A stretch of 64,000 nucleotides of DNA from Algoriphagus pacificus (GCF_017254845.1 NZ_JAFKCU010000002.1:620001-684000); one strand, 5' to 3'. Shown: positions 25,619 through 34,623, numbered from the stretch's first letter. The notes: generated by a model from the letters alone, not told the origin. Program-made: numbers and translations.

Positions 25619-26767
25619 TTATGGTTTAATGCGATTGATTGCTTCTAATATTTTGAATTCTGGCATGCAAAGAGAAATCCGAACGTAGCCTTCTCCCTGG
25701 GACCCAAAGATTTTACCCGGTGTGATGAATATATGCCTTTCGTAAAGCAATTGATCCACGATTTCCTCAGCTGTTTTGCCATCTGGTACTTTACACCAAA
25801 CAAACAAACCTGAGGCATCTTTGGCATAAGTCAAACCAAGTTTATCAGCTAATTTCCAGACTAGTTTTCTACGGTTGGCATAAAGCTCACCCAGTTCCTC
25901 AAACCATCCTTTCCCTAATTTCAAAGCAGCGATAGCACCCTTTTGAATGCCTAGAAACATCCCAGAGTCCATGTTGCTTTTCACCTTCAAAATCTTTTGG
26001 ATCCAGTCTGCCCTACCTACCAGCATACCCACTCGCCATCCCGGCATGTTGAAGGTTTTACTTAGTGAGTTTAATTCCAAAGCTACATCTGTTGCTCCGG
26101 CCACTTCCAAAATACTGAGAGGCTTTTCACTCAAAATATGACTATATGGATTATCGTGAAGCAGCACGATTTCATTTCTTTTTGCAAAGGCGACAATCTC
26201 TTCCAAAATCTTTTTTGAACCAGGAGCACCCGTCGGCATATGGGGATAATTGATCCACATGAGTTTGACTTTACTTAAATCCCTGCTTTCAAGTTCCTCA
26301 AGATTTGGTCTTCCTTTTTGACTTAAATCCAAAGTGTAATAAACCGGTTCTGCTCCTAGCAAATTGGTAACGGAAGCATAAGTCGGATAACCTGGATCAG
26401 GAATCAAAACCTGGTCTCCAGGGTTCAAGAATGTCATGCTGATGTGCATGATTCCTTCTTTTGATCCGATTAGTGGTAAGATTTCTTTATCAGGCTGGAG
26501 GCTAACACCATATTCTCTTGCATAAAACTCAGCCATAGCAATCCGGAGTTCTGGAATCCCCTGGTAGCTTTGATAACCATGTGCTTGAGGGTTTTCTACT
26601 GTGCTTTTCATGGCTTCCAAGACCAGTTTGTCAGGTGCCAAATCAGGACTTCCGATTCCTAGATTTATCACTGGCTTGCCTTCCGCAATCATTTGATTTA
26701 CCTCTCTCAGCTTGGCAGAAAAATAGTATTCCTGAACTGTTTCGATTCTTTGTGAAAAGCCTTTCAT
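25619..26767 (-). CDS. Class I/II PLP aminotransferase of the aromatic operon
   Basis: A 382-residue fold-type I aminotransferase. Motifs: INLGIGSPDLAPD near the N-terminus, PGYPTYASV, and the PLP lysine in LNSLSKTFNMPGWRVGMLVG; a late VRISLCMP Arg binds the substrate carboxylate. Its position between pheA and tyrA suggests that it transaminates phenylpyruvate and 4-hydroxyphenylpyruvate, although the sequence also resembles LL-diaminopimelate and other alpha-class enzymes. Its ATG shares a base with the pheA stop (TAATG), so translation is probably coupled. Confidence 0.9.
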   Translation of the reverse strand: MKGFSQRIETVQEYYFSAKLREVNQMIAEGKPVINLGIGSPDLAPDKLVLEAMKSTVENPQAHGYQSYQGIPELRIAMAEFYAREYGVSLQPDKEILPLIGSKEGIMHISMTFLNPGDQVLIPDPGYPTYASVTNLLGAEPVYYTLDLSQKGRPNLEELESRDLSKVKLMWINYPHMPTGAPGSKKILEEIVAFAKRNEIVLLHDNPYSHILSEKPLSILEVAGATDVALELNSLSKTFNMPGWRVGMLVGRADWIQKILKVKSNMDSGMFLGIQKGAIAALKLGKGWFEELGELYANRRKLVWKLADKLGLTYAKDASGLFVWCKVPDGKTAEEIVDQLLYERHIFITPGKIFGSQGEGYVRISLCMPEFKILEAINRIKP

Positions 26768-27591
26768 TATTTTCTGCTTTGGTATTCTCCAAATATTTTA
26801 ACCTCGCCAAACCTCTCTGAAATCTCCTTCATGGTTTGAAGAAATAAATCATAATCCTCAAATACTGTGTCCATAAAAAAGGCATATTCCCATGGTTTTT
26901 GGATCACTGGGATAGATTGGATTTTGCTCAAATCTAAGCCGTTTTCACTCATCAAAGTCAAAAGTTTTGCAAGTCCTCCTTTAATATTTTGTATGGTGAC
27001 TTTTATTGAAGCCTTATTGGGAGTGAAGTCATGAGTTACCTGTGCTTTTTGCAAGATGATAAATCGAGTGAAATTGCTTTTTACCGTTTGGATATCTTTT
27101 GCGATGATTTCCAAACTATAAATCTCTGCTGCTATCCGAGAAGCGATTGCTCCGACACCTGTCAAATTACCTGCTGCTATTTGCTGGGCAATTGCAGCTG
27201 TGTCCACATCATCTTTTAATTGGATTTCCGGGTATTGAGCAAAAAATGCTTTGCACTGAAGGATGGCCATCGGATGGGAGCGGACCTCACGAATGTCTTC
27301 GATTTTTTGTCCCGGCAAAGCCATCAGTTGATGGGCGATCGGCAAGTAAAACTCATCTCGAATAGTCAATTCATACCTATCAATCAACTCGTAATTAGGG
27401 AGAATCGCTCCAGCAATGGAATTTTCAATTGCCATGATTGCAAAATCTGCCTCTCCAGTTGATACTGATTTTGCGACCAGCTCAAATGTATTGAAAGGCA
27501 AAATATCAGTCTCTTCTCCAAAATTAGCCAATGCAACTTGATGATGGAAAGAACCAGGAACGCCCTGGATCGCTATCTTAAGTTTTCCCAT
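26767..27591 (-). CDS. pheA: Prephenate dehydratase with ACT domain
   Basis: PheA turns prephenate into phenylpyruvate. The 274-residue protein starts KIAIQGVPGSFHHQVA; the catalytic domain has AIMAIENSIAGAI, SHPMAILQCKAF and NFTRFIIL, the last holding the conserved Thr-Arg-Phe. Residues from about 195 form an ACT domain (KASIKVTIQNIKGGLAKLL then LSKIQSIPV), in which the ESRP-type phenylalanine-binding site reads QSIPV. Phe feedback is therefore likely. There is no chorismate mutase part here; that activity is fused to the DAHP synthase at the head of the operon. It starts 3 bp after aroA. Confidence 0.93.
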   Translation of the reverse strand: MGKLKIAIQGVPGSFHHQVALANFGEETDILPFNTFELVAKSVSTGEADFAIMAIENSIAGAILPNYELIDRYELTIRDEFYLPIAHQLMALPGQKIEDIREVRSHPMAILQCKAFFAQYPEIQLKDDVDTAAIAQQIAAGNLTGVGAIASRIAAEIYSLEIIAKDIQTVKSNFTRFIILQKAQVTHDFTPNKASIKVTIQNIKGGLAKLLTLMSENGLDLSKIQSIPVIQKPWEYAFFMDTVFEDYDLFLQTMKEISERFGEVKIFGEYQSRK

Positions 27592-27594
27592 CTT

Positions 27595-28836
27595 TTATGA
27601 CTTGGTTTCCATTTCGATCCCCAATAATTCACAATGCTTCCAAAAGCTAGGATAAGACTTGTTGACCACTGCTGGATCTTCTATGATTACTCGAGTTTTG
27701 GTCAATAAAGGCATGAAAGCCATTCCCATTCTATGATCTTCATAGGTATGAATCCGTACTTCTGCAGGCATGGTGAAAGAAGGGATTACTTGATATACTT
27801 CAGGCTCTATTTCCACTAAATCAGCATTGAATTTTGCCAACTCCTGCTGAAGGGCAAAAATCCTATCTGTTTCTTTGATTTTTAAGCTTTCCAATCCTGT
27901 GAAAACAGCATTTTGACCTAAGATAGCACAGGTTACAGCTACCGTCTGAGCTAAGTCTGGGCAGTGGGTAAAATCCCAATTTTTCAATCCTTTTACAGCT
28001 TGTTTTTGCAACAAAACTCCGCCTTCTCTGAAGGTACTTTTTATGCCAAGGTGATCCATGATATCCACTATTTTTGAATCACCTTGCAAACTGTTTTCTT
28101 TTAATCCTTCTAAAAAAAGAGCACCTGAATCAGCGCAGGCAAGCAAACTAAACCAGTAACTTGCTCCTGACCAATCACTTTCCACCGCAAATGAAGTTGG
28201 TTGGTAGGCTTGATGGGCAACATGAATGAAATTATCTTTCCAAGTATATTTTATTCCAAACTGCTCCATCAATTGAAGTGTCATTTCAATATAGGTTCGA
28301 GAACCAACTTTTCCTTCCAATTCTATTTCCAATCCTTCCGGTAAAACAGGTGCAATCATCAACATTGCTGAAATGTATTGAGAAGAAACATCACCCCTGA
28401 TTTTTACTTTATTGGAAGTCTGGGAAGCTAGTCCATGAATAGCTAGTGGGGGATAGCCCTCAACACCTAAATAGTGTATTTCCGCTCCGATACTTCGCAA
28501 AGCATCTACCAGAATTCCAATCGGGCGCTCACACATCCTGGGTGTTCCGGTCATGACTTTGTTTTGATTAGTCACTGAGGCATAGGCTGTCAAAAAGCGC
28601 ATGGTTGTTCCCGCATCAAGCACATCATAAACGGGAGGGTTTTTACCCAATAAACGAATCATCGTTTGGGTATCCCGAGCCTCAGCTAGATTGGATATTT
28701 TGTTGTTTCCTTCTGTCAAAGCATCAATTACCAAAACCCGGTTGGATTCACTTTTTGAAGAGGGAAGTGGGATTGTTACGGTTTGGTAATCGCTTTTTTG
28801 GCTTAACTGCAACAGGTCTTTTGTATCGGTACTCAC
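27595..28836 (-). CDS. aroA: 3-phosphoshikimate 1-carboxyvinyltransferase (EPSP synthase)
   Basis: AroA joins shikimate 3-phosphate and PEP. Family motifs are visible: PLPSSKSESNRVLV, DAGTTMRFLTAYAS, GTPRMCERPIGILVDALRSIG, GDVSSQYISAMLM, and KETDRIFALQQELAKF, DHRMGMAFM at the end. A start at the GTG at 28836 (17 bp after aroB) gives 413 residues, the usual size; the ATG at 28923 would overlap aroB by 70 bp and add a basic tail that does not fit. It is the third gene of the operon. The pattern is of the glyphosate-sensitive-like class by general look, though I could not test this. Confidence 0.92.
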   Translation of the reverse strand: MSTDTKDLLQLSQKSDYQTVTIPLPSSKSESNRVLVIDALTEGNNKISNLAEARDTQTMIRLLGKNPPVYDVLDAGTTMRFLTAYASVTNQNKVMTGTPRMCERPIGILVDALRSIGAEIHYLGVEGYPPLAIHGLASQTSNKVKIRGDVSSQYISAMLMIAPVLPEGLEIELEGKVGSRTYIEMTLQLMEQFGIKYTWKDNFIHVAHQAYQPTSFAVESDWSGASYWFSLLACADSGALFLEGLKENSLQGDSKIVDIMDHLGIKSTFREGGVLLQKQAVKGLKNWDFTHCPDLAQTVAVTCAILGQNAVFTGLESLKIKETDRIFALQQELAKFNADLVEIEPEVYQVIPSFTMPAEVRIHTYEDHRMGMAFMPLLTKTRVIIEDPAVVNKSYPSFWKHCELLGIEMETKS

Positions 28837-28853
28837 TGGTTTAGGTTTAAGAA

Positions 28854-29888
28854 TTAGAGGTTTTCGTAGTAGAAAATGGATTCTTCGATTTCTTGCCGAT
28901 TTACAGGGATGTTGTAAGTACAAGAGCCGATTTTTTCCAATAAAGAGAACATCAAAACTTCTCCTTCATTTTTTTTGTCTTGGAGACAAAGGTCAAGAAT
29001 CGGTTTTAGATCAGCTTTGGAAAAGGTAAATTTTCCATAGATGCTCAAGAAGATATTTTGAATGGTTTCAAGTTCTTCCTTGCTCAAATTTGTTTTTTGG
29101 AATGACAGATAAGCTTCGCAAATCATCCCAATTGCAATTGCTTCTCCGTGAAGCAAATGTTTGGGTCCATCTAGAAAATGCGATTCAAACGCATGTCCGA
29201 TGGTGTGCCCAAAATTCAATATTTTTCGAAGTCCAGCTTCTTTGGGATCGGCTAAGACGACTTGTTTTTTTATTCCAACAGAATGCTGGATAAGTTCCAT
29301 CCAGTCTTGATCTTTCCAATTTTCAATTTTCAGCTTCTCAAAGTAAGCTTTGTCTTGAATTAAGCCGTGTTTGATGATTTCTGCGTAGCCTGATCGCAAC
29401 TCTTCTTCAGGAAGGGTTGACAGAAATTCAGGGGAAATCATCACTGTTTCTGGCTCATTGAAAGTGCCCAAATGATTTTTCAATCCTTCGAAATCAACTC
29501 CCAATTTTCCCCCAACACTGGCATCTACTTGCGATAGAAGGGTAGTTGGGATATTGATAAATCGGATTCCTCTTTTGTAAATGCTTGCGCAAAATCCTCC
29601 CATATCACCAATGACCCCTCCGCCAATGTTGATGAACAAAGCTTTGCGGTCAAGTGCAGCAGCAGTCATAGCTGACCAAATCGCAGCACAGGTGCTTAAA
29701 TTTTTGTTTTTTTCACCTGCTGAAACTGAATAGAAAAGAGTTTTAGCAGGCAAAACTGACTTTAAAAGAGGGAGGCAATGTTGCTCGGTGTTTTGGTCCG
29801 TCAGGACGAAAAGTTTGGAAAAGGAAATGCCTTGAAGCACTTTTTCCAAGTCTGAGGCAATTGAGTTTGAGAAAATGACTGGGTCCAC
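28854..29888 (-). CDS. aroB: 3-dehydroquinate synthase
   Basis: AroB cyclises DAHP to 3-dehydroquinate using NAD and a metal ion. The 344-residue sequence has INIGGGVIGDMGGFCASIYKRGI for NAD, IPTTLLSQVDASVGGKLGVDF, GYAEIIKHGLI with metal-binding Glu, and LNFGHTIGHAFES and HGEAIAIGM with the metal-binding His residues. The start MDPVIFSNSIAS is normal. It follows the DAHP synthase-mutase gene after an 87-bp gap that holds a strong hairpin. Confidence 0.95.
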   Translation of the reverse strand: MDPVIFSNSIASDLEKVLQGISFSKLFVLTDQNTEQHCLPLLKSVLPAKTLFYSVSAGEKNKNLSTCAAIWSAMTAAALDRKALFINIGGGVIGDMGGFCASIYKRGIRFINIPTTLLSQVDASVGGKLGVDFEGLKNHLGTFNEPETVMISPEFLSTLPEEELRSGYAEIIKHGLIQDKAYFEKLKIENWKDQDWMELIQHSVGIKKQVVLADPKEAGLRKILNFGHTIGHAFESHFLDGPKHLLHGEAIAIGMICEAYLSFQKTNLSKEELETIQNIFLSIYGKFTFSKADLKPILDLCLQDKKNEGEVLMFSLLEKIGSCTYNIPVNRQEIEESIFYYENL

Positions 29889-29922
29889 CGGTAGAAATAA
29901 TTTGGCAAAAGGTAGGCAATTG

Positions 29923-29953
29923 ATTTTGGGAAGGACAAAATCCCTCCCAAAAT
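29923..29953 (-). other. Intercistronic stem-loop in the aromatic operon
   Basis: ATTTTGGGAAGGA / TCCCTCCCAAAAT pairs over 13 positions with one mismatch and a CAAAA loop. It sits between the DAHP synthase stop and the aroB start and is not followed by a T tract on the minus strand, so it is more likely a processing or stability element than a terminator. It could set a different level for the first gene than for the rest. Confidence 0.55.
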
Positions 29954-29975
29954 CTAAGTAAGCTTAGCCTTGATT

Positions 29976-31073
29976 TTACTTTTTGACAGCTTCTGATTCG
30001 CGAAGTTGTTTTTCTTGTCTTTTTACGGATTCTTCATGAATAGAATAAAGTAACTCCTTCATAAATTTCTCGCTAAGATTTCTTTGAACACCTTTTTGAG
30101 TACGGCTTTCCATTACTTCTTTCCATCTGTTTGATTGAAATACTGTTAGATGATGCTCTCTCTTGTGCGCTCCGATTTGATCAATTACAGCAAATCTCTC
30201 CTGAAGGATATCCAAAAGCTGATCGTCAAGATGGTCAACAGCTCTTCTCAAATCATTTAATTTTTCACTAGGCTGCTCAGTTTCCATAGGTTTCTTGAAG
30301 TCGATTGCATTCAAAATTTCCTTCAATCTCTTTGGAGTAACTTGCTGCTTGGCATCAGACCATGCATTATCAGGATCATGGTGAGTTTCGATCATCAAGC
30401 CATCTAATCCAAAGTTGATCGCTCTTTGAGAGATCTCAAGGATTCCGTCTCTTTTACCGACGATATGGCTAGGGTCATTGATTACTTCCATTCCAGTCCA
30501 AACACGCTTAAGGTGAATTGGCATAGACCAGTTTGGCTTGTTTCTATAACGCTTGTCATAAGCATCAGAGAAACCTCTATGGATTGCCGCTAGCTTAGTC
30601 AAACCCACCGCGTGGAATCTTTCTAGAGCACCCATCCAAAGATCTAAGTCTGGATTCATTGGGTTTTTTACCATCACCGGAATATCAGAACCTCTTAGCG
30701 CTTCAGCAATTTCCTGTACAGCAAATGGGTTAACCGTTGTTCTGGCTCCAACCCAAACTACATCTACATTATTTCTCAAAGCGATTTCTGCATGAGCCGC
30801 GTTTCCAACTTCTACTGTAATTGGGATATTCAAGTGATGACGAACGATTTCCATCCATTTCAACCCTTCTTCACCGATTCCTTCGAAGCTTCCTGGTCTG
30901 GTTCTTGGCTTCCAGATACCTGCTCGGAACATGGATGGCACCACGTTGTTTTCCTTCAATTCAATACAGATCTTCTCGATCTGCTCAGGAGTCTCTGCGG
31001 AGCAAGGTCCTGCGATGATAGTGGGGCCTGTTAGTCCAAGTCCCCAGTCTTTGATTTGTTTGTGCGTTTTCAT
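29976..31073 (-). CDS. Bifunctional DAHP synthase / chorismate mutase
   Basis: A fusion of type I-beta (KDO8P-like) DAHP synthase (about 1-260) and AroQ-type chorismate mutase (about 270-360). Synthase motifs: TIIAGPCSAETPEQ, MFRAGIWKPRTRPGSFEG, KNPMNPDLDLWMGA, IHRGFSDA, HIVGKRDGI and METHHDPDNAWSDA. The mutase part shows LNDLRRAVDHLDDQLLDIL and the Lys of IGAHKREH. It supplies the first step of the shikimate pathway and the branch step to prephenate, so it heads the Phe/Tyr operon logically. Both the ATG at 31085 and at 31073 are possible; 31085 lies only 7 bases after the attenuator T tract, so 31073 is preferred. Confidence 0.93.
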   Translation of the reverse strand: MKTHKQIKDWGLGLTGPTIIAGPCSAETPEQIEKICIELKENNVVPSMFRAGIWKPRTRPGSFEGIGEEGLKWMEIVRHHLNIPITVEVGNAAHAEIALRNNVDVVWVGARTTVNPFAVQEIAEALRGSDIPVMVKNPMNPDLDLWMGALERFHAVGLTKLAAIHRGFSDAYDKRYRNKPNWSMPIHLKRVWTGMEVINDPSHIVGKRDGILEISQRAINFGLDGLMIETHHDPDNAWSDAKQQVTPKRLKEILNAIDFKKPMETEQPSEKLNDLRRAVDHLDDQLLDILQERFAVIDQIGAHKREHHLTVFQSNRWKEVMESRTQKGVQRNLSEKFMKELLYSIHEESVKRQEKQLRESEAVKK

Positions 31074-31091
31074 ACGGCTAAGCATTAAATG

Positions 31092-31177
31092 AAAAAACCC
31101 GACTCTTTCGAATCGGGCTCTTTGTATAGTTTATTTTCTTTTAGTTTTTGGCTAGACAATAGGCAGCTCCGATTCGA
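31092..31177 (-). promoter_or_regulatory. Phe/Tyr transcription attenuator (terminator plus antiterminator)
   Basis: On the minus strand the terminator is CCCGATTC-GAAA-GAGTCGGG (31117-31098) followed by six T residues (31097-31092), an 8-bp stem with a GNRA tetraloop. The upstream segment TCGAATCGG (31177-31169), inside the leader peptide gene, is complementary over 9 bases to CCGATTCGA (31116-31108), the first arm of the terminator, so the two structures exclude each other. A third segment, CGATTT (31220-31215), can pair with AAATCG (31180-31175) and would free the terminator. This is the 1-2-3-4 order of classical ribosome-mediated attenuators. Terminator seen directly; mechanism inferred. 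Confidence 0.88.
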
Positions 31178-31236
31178 TTTTGGCTTCGAAAGTAAAAGTA
31201 AAAGAATGTAAAATAAATCGCGGCTGTCATTAACAT
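31141..31236 (-). CDS. Phe/Tyr-rich leader peptide of the aromatic operon
   Basis: A 31-codon open frame that encodes MLMTAAIYFTFFYFYFRSQ and 12 more residues. Codons 8-16 read YFTFFYFYF: five Phe and three Tyr in nine positions. Ribosomes starved of Phe-tRNA or Tyr-tRNA would stall there, upstream of the antiterminator segment (codons 20-23) and the terminator just before the DAHP synthase start. It is analogous to enterobacterial pheL in function, but not in sequence. Start at 31236 or the second ATG at 31230; a perfect -33/-7 promoter places the transcript start at or within a few bases of the ATG, so the message is nearly leaderless. Confidence 0.88.
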   Translation of the reverse strand: MLMTAAIYFTFFYFYFRSQNRIGAAYCLAKN

Positions 31237-31240
31237 GCCC

Positions 31241-31271
31241 CAAATGTAAGCTAGGGTATTTTAAAAACAAA
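31241..31271 (-). promoter_or_regulatory. Bacteroidota-type promoter of the aromatic operon
   Basis: On the minus strand TTTG (31271-31268), 19 bases, then TACATTTG (31248-31241) match the Bacteroidota primary sigma consensus TTTG-N19-TAnnTTTG exactly. Transcription should start about 4-7 bases further on, at or next to the leader peptide ATG. Confidence 0.85.
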
Positions 31272-31573
31272 ATAATTTTTCCCTATAAAATTTAACAACT
31301 CCATATTAAATGGCAGATTCTGTTTCCATCTTTCATTTCCAGCTTGGAAATGAATCGAATTCAGAATTATATTCTGTTTTAGAAATTATTTATTGAAATT
31401 AATTTTAAAAATATTTTTTCGATTTATTTCCTGAGAATGAAGGGATTCAAATGTGCAATATTCTTTGGCTTCAAAGATTCCAAATCCCGGCTGCACTAAA
31501 ATCTATTTTTGATTGAATGGAGTGAAGGCTTTGTTTCTTACAAACATATGCCTAGCGTAAGTAGTTTTTTTGA

Positions 31574-31581
31574 TATCTTTG
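31574..31581 (+). promoter_or_regulatory. -7 element of the proline dehydrogenase gene
   Basis: TATCTTTG fits the Bacteroidota -7 box TAnnTTTG; no good TTTG lies 19-21 bases upstream. Transcription would start near 31586, which rules out the earlier ATG at 31570 and supports 31600 as the start codon. The rest of 31272-31573 is AT-rich and I see no gene in it. Confidence 0.6.
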
Positions 31582-31599
31582 CACCTTTATTTTAGGAAT

Positions 31600-32781
31600 A
31601 TGCCCACAAAATCGTCTATTTCTTTCGAAAACCTGGAAGTTGCCTTTGCTTCAAAATCTGATGCTGAGCTTAAAAAAATGCATCTGGTTTTCTCCTTGCT
31701 GAATAATAAGACTCTCTCCGATATCGGGATTGCGTTGACTCATTTCGCATTGAAGCTAAAGCTGCCAATCAAATGGATCATGAAGCAGACCATGTTTGGG
31801 CATTTTTGTGGTGGAGAAACTATCAAAGAAAGCATCAAAGCCTGTGAGAAACTTGCTGAATTTGGAATTGAGGCGATTCTGGATTATTCGGTAGAAGGGA
31901 AAGGAGATGAGGAGAGTTTTGAAAGGACTACAGAAGAAATTCGCCAGACGATGGTAGAATCTGCTAAAACGGATTATATGCCTTTTGGAGTGATCAAAGT
32001 GACCGGATTGGGTGATTATCACAATTTGATTAAAATCCAGGCAGGAGAGAAACTGAATCCTCAGGAGCAAATAGCTTACGATAAAACCAAAGCCAGAGTG
32101 GATTTACTCTGCAAAACAGCCCATGATCTAGGTTTGAAGATCTTGATCGATGCAGAAGAATCATGGTTCCAGGATGCTGTCGATAACCTGGCTTACGAGG
32201 CTATGGAAAAGTATAATCTTGAGCGATGTGTTGTTTATAATACCTATCAGATGTATCGTCATGATATGCTTGGAAGATTGAAGAAAGCTAAAGAAGCAGC
32301 TTCACAAAAAGGTTATTTGCTTGGAGCAAAACTGGTTCGTGGGGCTTACATGGAGAAAGAAGGAGAGAGAGCAGAAAAGTATGGATATCCAAGTCCTATC
32401 CAACCCAGCAAAGCCGCAACAGACAAGGATTACAATGCCGGTGTAGAATTCTGCATAGAAAATAAGGATATCGTTTTTCTTATGAGTGGGTCACACAATG
32501 AAAACAGCAATTACCTAGTTGCTGAACTCATGAATAAATATGGAGTAGACCCTAAATCTGATAAGGTTTTCTTTGCGCAGCTCTATGGAATGAGTGATAA
32601 TATTTCATTCAACTTGGCAAAAGCTGGTTACCGGGTGGTGAAATATGTTCCTTATGGTCCGGTAGAAAAGGTAATGCCTTATTTGACAAGAAGAGCTGCA
32701 GAAAACAGTAGTATTGCTGGTCAAAGCAGCAGAGAGTTTGAACTGATCAAGCGGGAAATGAAACGAAGAAACAGCAAGTAG
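31600..32781 (+). CDS. Proline dehydrogenase
   Basis: A 393-residue monofunctional flavin enzyme that oxidises proline to pyrroline-5-carboxylate. The TIM barrel contains ILIDAEESWFQDAVDNLAYEAMEKYN, VVYNTYQMYRHDMLGRL, GAKLVRGAYMEKE and FFAQLYGMSDNISFNLAKAGYRVVKYVPYGPVEKVMPYLTRRAAENSS, with the two C-terminal arginines that bind the substrate carboxylate. There is no P5C dehydrogenase domain or neighbour, so the second step is encoded elsewhere. Start at 31600 was chosen because the -7 box lies between it and the upstream ATG. The next gene, lysS, is 83 bp away on the same strand. Confidence 0.93.
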   Translation: MPTKSSISFENLEVAFASKSDAELKKMHLVFSLLNNKTLSDIGIALTHFALKLKLPIKWIMKQTMFGHFCGGETIKESIKACEKLAEFGIEAILDYSVEGKGDEESFERTTEEIRQTMVESAKTDYMPFGVIKVTGLGDYHNLIKIQAGEKLNPQEQIAYDKTKARVDLLCKTAHDLGLKILIDAEESWFQDAVDNLAYEAMEKYNLERCVVYNTYQMYRHDMLGRLKKAKEAASQKGYLLGAKLVRGAYMEKEGERAEKYGYPSPIQPSKAATDKDYNAGVEFCIENKDIVFLMSGSHNENSNYLVAELMNKYGVDPKSDKVFFAQLYGMSDNISFNLAKAGYRVVKYVPYGPVEKVMPYLTRRAAENSSIAGQSSREFELIKREMKRRNSK

Positions 32782-32864
32782 TAGGTTGTGAAGGGGAGTA
32801 ATAATTGATCTGAAAATTAAAATAAACTAGAGGCTCATTTGGTCTCAGGAAACAATAAATAAAC

Positions 32865-34571
32865 ATGCAACTTTTAAGCGAACAGGAATTAGAGCGGAGA
32901 AAAGACAGGGAAGAATTGATGCGTATGGGGATCAACCCTTACCCAGCGGAAGCTTTCCCAATAAATGTTACTGCTGAGGATATCCATAGAAACTACGAAA
33001 ACCGCAAAAATGACTATAAGAGCATTTCAATAGCCGGTCGGTTGATGAGTAGAAGAATTATGGGTTCTGCTTCTTTCGGAGAGATCCAGGACTCTACTGG
33101 TAGATTGCAGATTTATGTTCGTAGAGATGATATCTGCCCAGAGGAAGATAAAACCCTTTACAATACTGTATTCAAAAAGCTTTTGGGCATTGGTGACTTC
33201 ATTGGTGTGAAGGGCTATATTTTTACAACTCAGACTGGAGAAATTTCACTTCATGTTACCGAGTTGACTTTACTTTCTAAATCAGTAAAGCCACTTCCTG
33301 TGGTGAAAAGAGATGAAGAAGGAAATGTGCATGATGGATTTACAGATCCTGAATTGAGATACAGACAGCGTTATGTGGATTTGACGGTGAATCCTGAAGT
33401 CAAAGAAACCTTCAAAACCCGCTCAAAAATCATATCCAACATGCGTCGCTATTTTGATGACCATGGTTGGCTGGAAGTAGAAACTCCTATTCTACAGGCA
33501 GTTCATGGTGGAGCTGCAGCAAGACCTTTCCAAACGCATCACAATACTTTGGATATGCCGCTTTTCTTAAGAATCGCGAATGAGCTTTATCTTAAAAGGC
33601 TGATTGTCGGCGGATTTGACGGAGTATATGAGTTTGGTAAAATGTTCCGAAATGAAGGAATGGATCGTACTCACAATCCGGAATTCACATCCATGGAAAT
33701 CTATGTTGCTTACAAAGATTATATCTGGATGATGGAAATGGTGGAAGAGCTTTTAGAGCAGGTAACTGAATCCATCCATGGTAAGACTGTAGTAAAAGTA
33801 GGTGAGAACGAAATTGATTTTGCAGGTCCTTATAGAAGATTGACTATGTATGATTCTATCAAGGAATATGCAGGAGTGGATGTAAGCAAAATGGATGAGG
33901 CAGGCTTGAGAGCTGTTTGTGCTGAAATGGGTATTGCTGTGGATGATTCCATGGGCAAAGGAAAGTTGGTGGACGAAATCTTCGGTGAGAAGGTGGAGGC
34001 TAATTTGATCCAACCTACCTACATCACAGATTATCCTATTGAGATGACGCCTTTGGCGAAAAAACATAGAACAGAACCTGGTTTGGTAGAGCGATTTGAG
34101 TTGTTTGTAAACGGAAAAGAAATCGCAAATGCCTATACAGAATTGAATGATCCAATCGATCAAAGAGAGAGATTTGAGGATCAATTAAAGTTGGCGGCCA
34201 GAGGGGATGATGAAGCAATGGCCATGGATGAGGATTTCTTGAGATCTTTGGAATATGGAATGCCTCCAACTTCTGGTTTAGGAATTGGAATCGATCGTCT
34301 GACGATGTTGCTGACCAATAAAACCACCATTCAGGAAGTGCTATTCTTCCCTCAGATGAGACCAGAGAAGAAAGCTGTGGAATTGACAGAGGAAGAAAAA
34401 GTAATCCTTGAACTTTTGAAGCAGGAATCGCCAGCCGCTTTGGCTGAACTAAAAGCCAAAGCTGGATTGAGCGGAAAGAAATGGGATGTGTCCATGAAAG
34501 GCTTAACAGGAAAAGGTGTAGCCAAAGTGATAAAAGAAGGAGATTCAATCACTGTTTCTCTTGTCGATTAA
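32865..34571 (+). CDS. lysS: Lysyl-tRNA synthetase, class II
   Basis: A 568-residue class II LysRS. It has the N-terminal OB-fold anticodon domain (about 55-150), motif 2 in [20 protein letters not shown], and motif 3 in [13 protein letters not shown]. After the usual end (near 505, FFPQMRPEK) comes a C-terminal extension of about 65 residues ([20 protein letters not shown] to the end), a small helical domain with Lys-rich strands, as is common in Bacteroidota. It charges tRNA-Lys; the extension probably helps tRNA binding (inference). A strong terminator follows at 34591. Confidence 0.96.
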   Translation: MQLLSEQELERRKDREELMRMGINPYPAEAFPINVTAEDIHRNYENRKNDYKSISIAGRLMSRRIMGSASFGEIQDSTGRLQIYVRRDDICPEEDKTLYNTVFKKLLGIGDFIGVKGYIFTTQTGEISLHVTELTLLSKSVKPLPVVKRDEEGNVHDGFTDPELRYRQRYVDLTVNPEVKETFKTRSKIISNMRRYFDDHGWLEVETPILQAVHGGAAARPFQTHHNTLDMPLFLRIANELYLKRLIVGGFDGVYEFGKMFRNEGMDRTHNPEFTSMEIYVAYKDYIWMMEMVEELLEQVTESIHGKTVVKVGENEIDFAGPYRRLTMYDSIKEYAGVDVSKMDEAGLRAVCAEMGIAVDDSMGKGKLVDEIFGEKVEANLIQPTYITDYPIEMTPLAKKHRTEPGLVERFELFVNGKEIANAYTELNDPIDQRERFEDQLKLAARGDDEAMAMDEDFLRSLEYGMPPTSGLGIGIDRLTMLLTNKTTIQEVLFFPQMRPEKKAVELTEEEKVILELLKQESPAALAELKAKAGLSGKKWDVSMKGLTGKGVAKVIKEGDSITVSLVD

Positions 34572-34590
34572 TTTCAAAAAGATTGAATAG

Positions 34591-34623
34591 AAAAAACCGA
34601 GCTGCGAGGCTCGGTTTTTTTTT
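34591..34623 (+). terminator. Terminator of lysS
   Basis: AAAAAACCGAGC / GCTCGGTTTTTT with a 6-base loop, followed by three more T residues. Confidence 0.9.

Noticed and set aside
27595-28923. Longer aroA start at 28923
   Set aside because: It would overlap aroB by 70 bp and add a basic tail with no homology; a GTG at 28836 gives the normal length.
31085-31270. A 61-residue reading frame upstream of the DAHP synthase gene
   Set aside because: It lies in a different frame from the Phe/Tyr leader peptide, runs through the terminator, and has no family likeness. The 31-codon frame is the better explanation.
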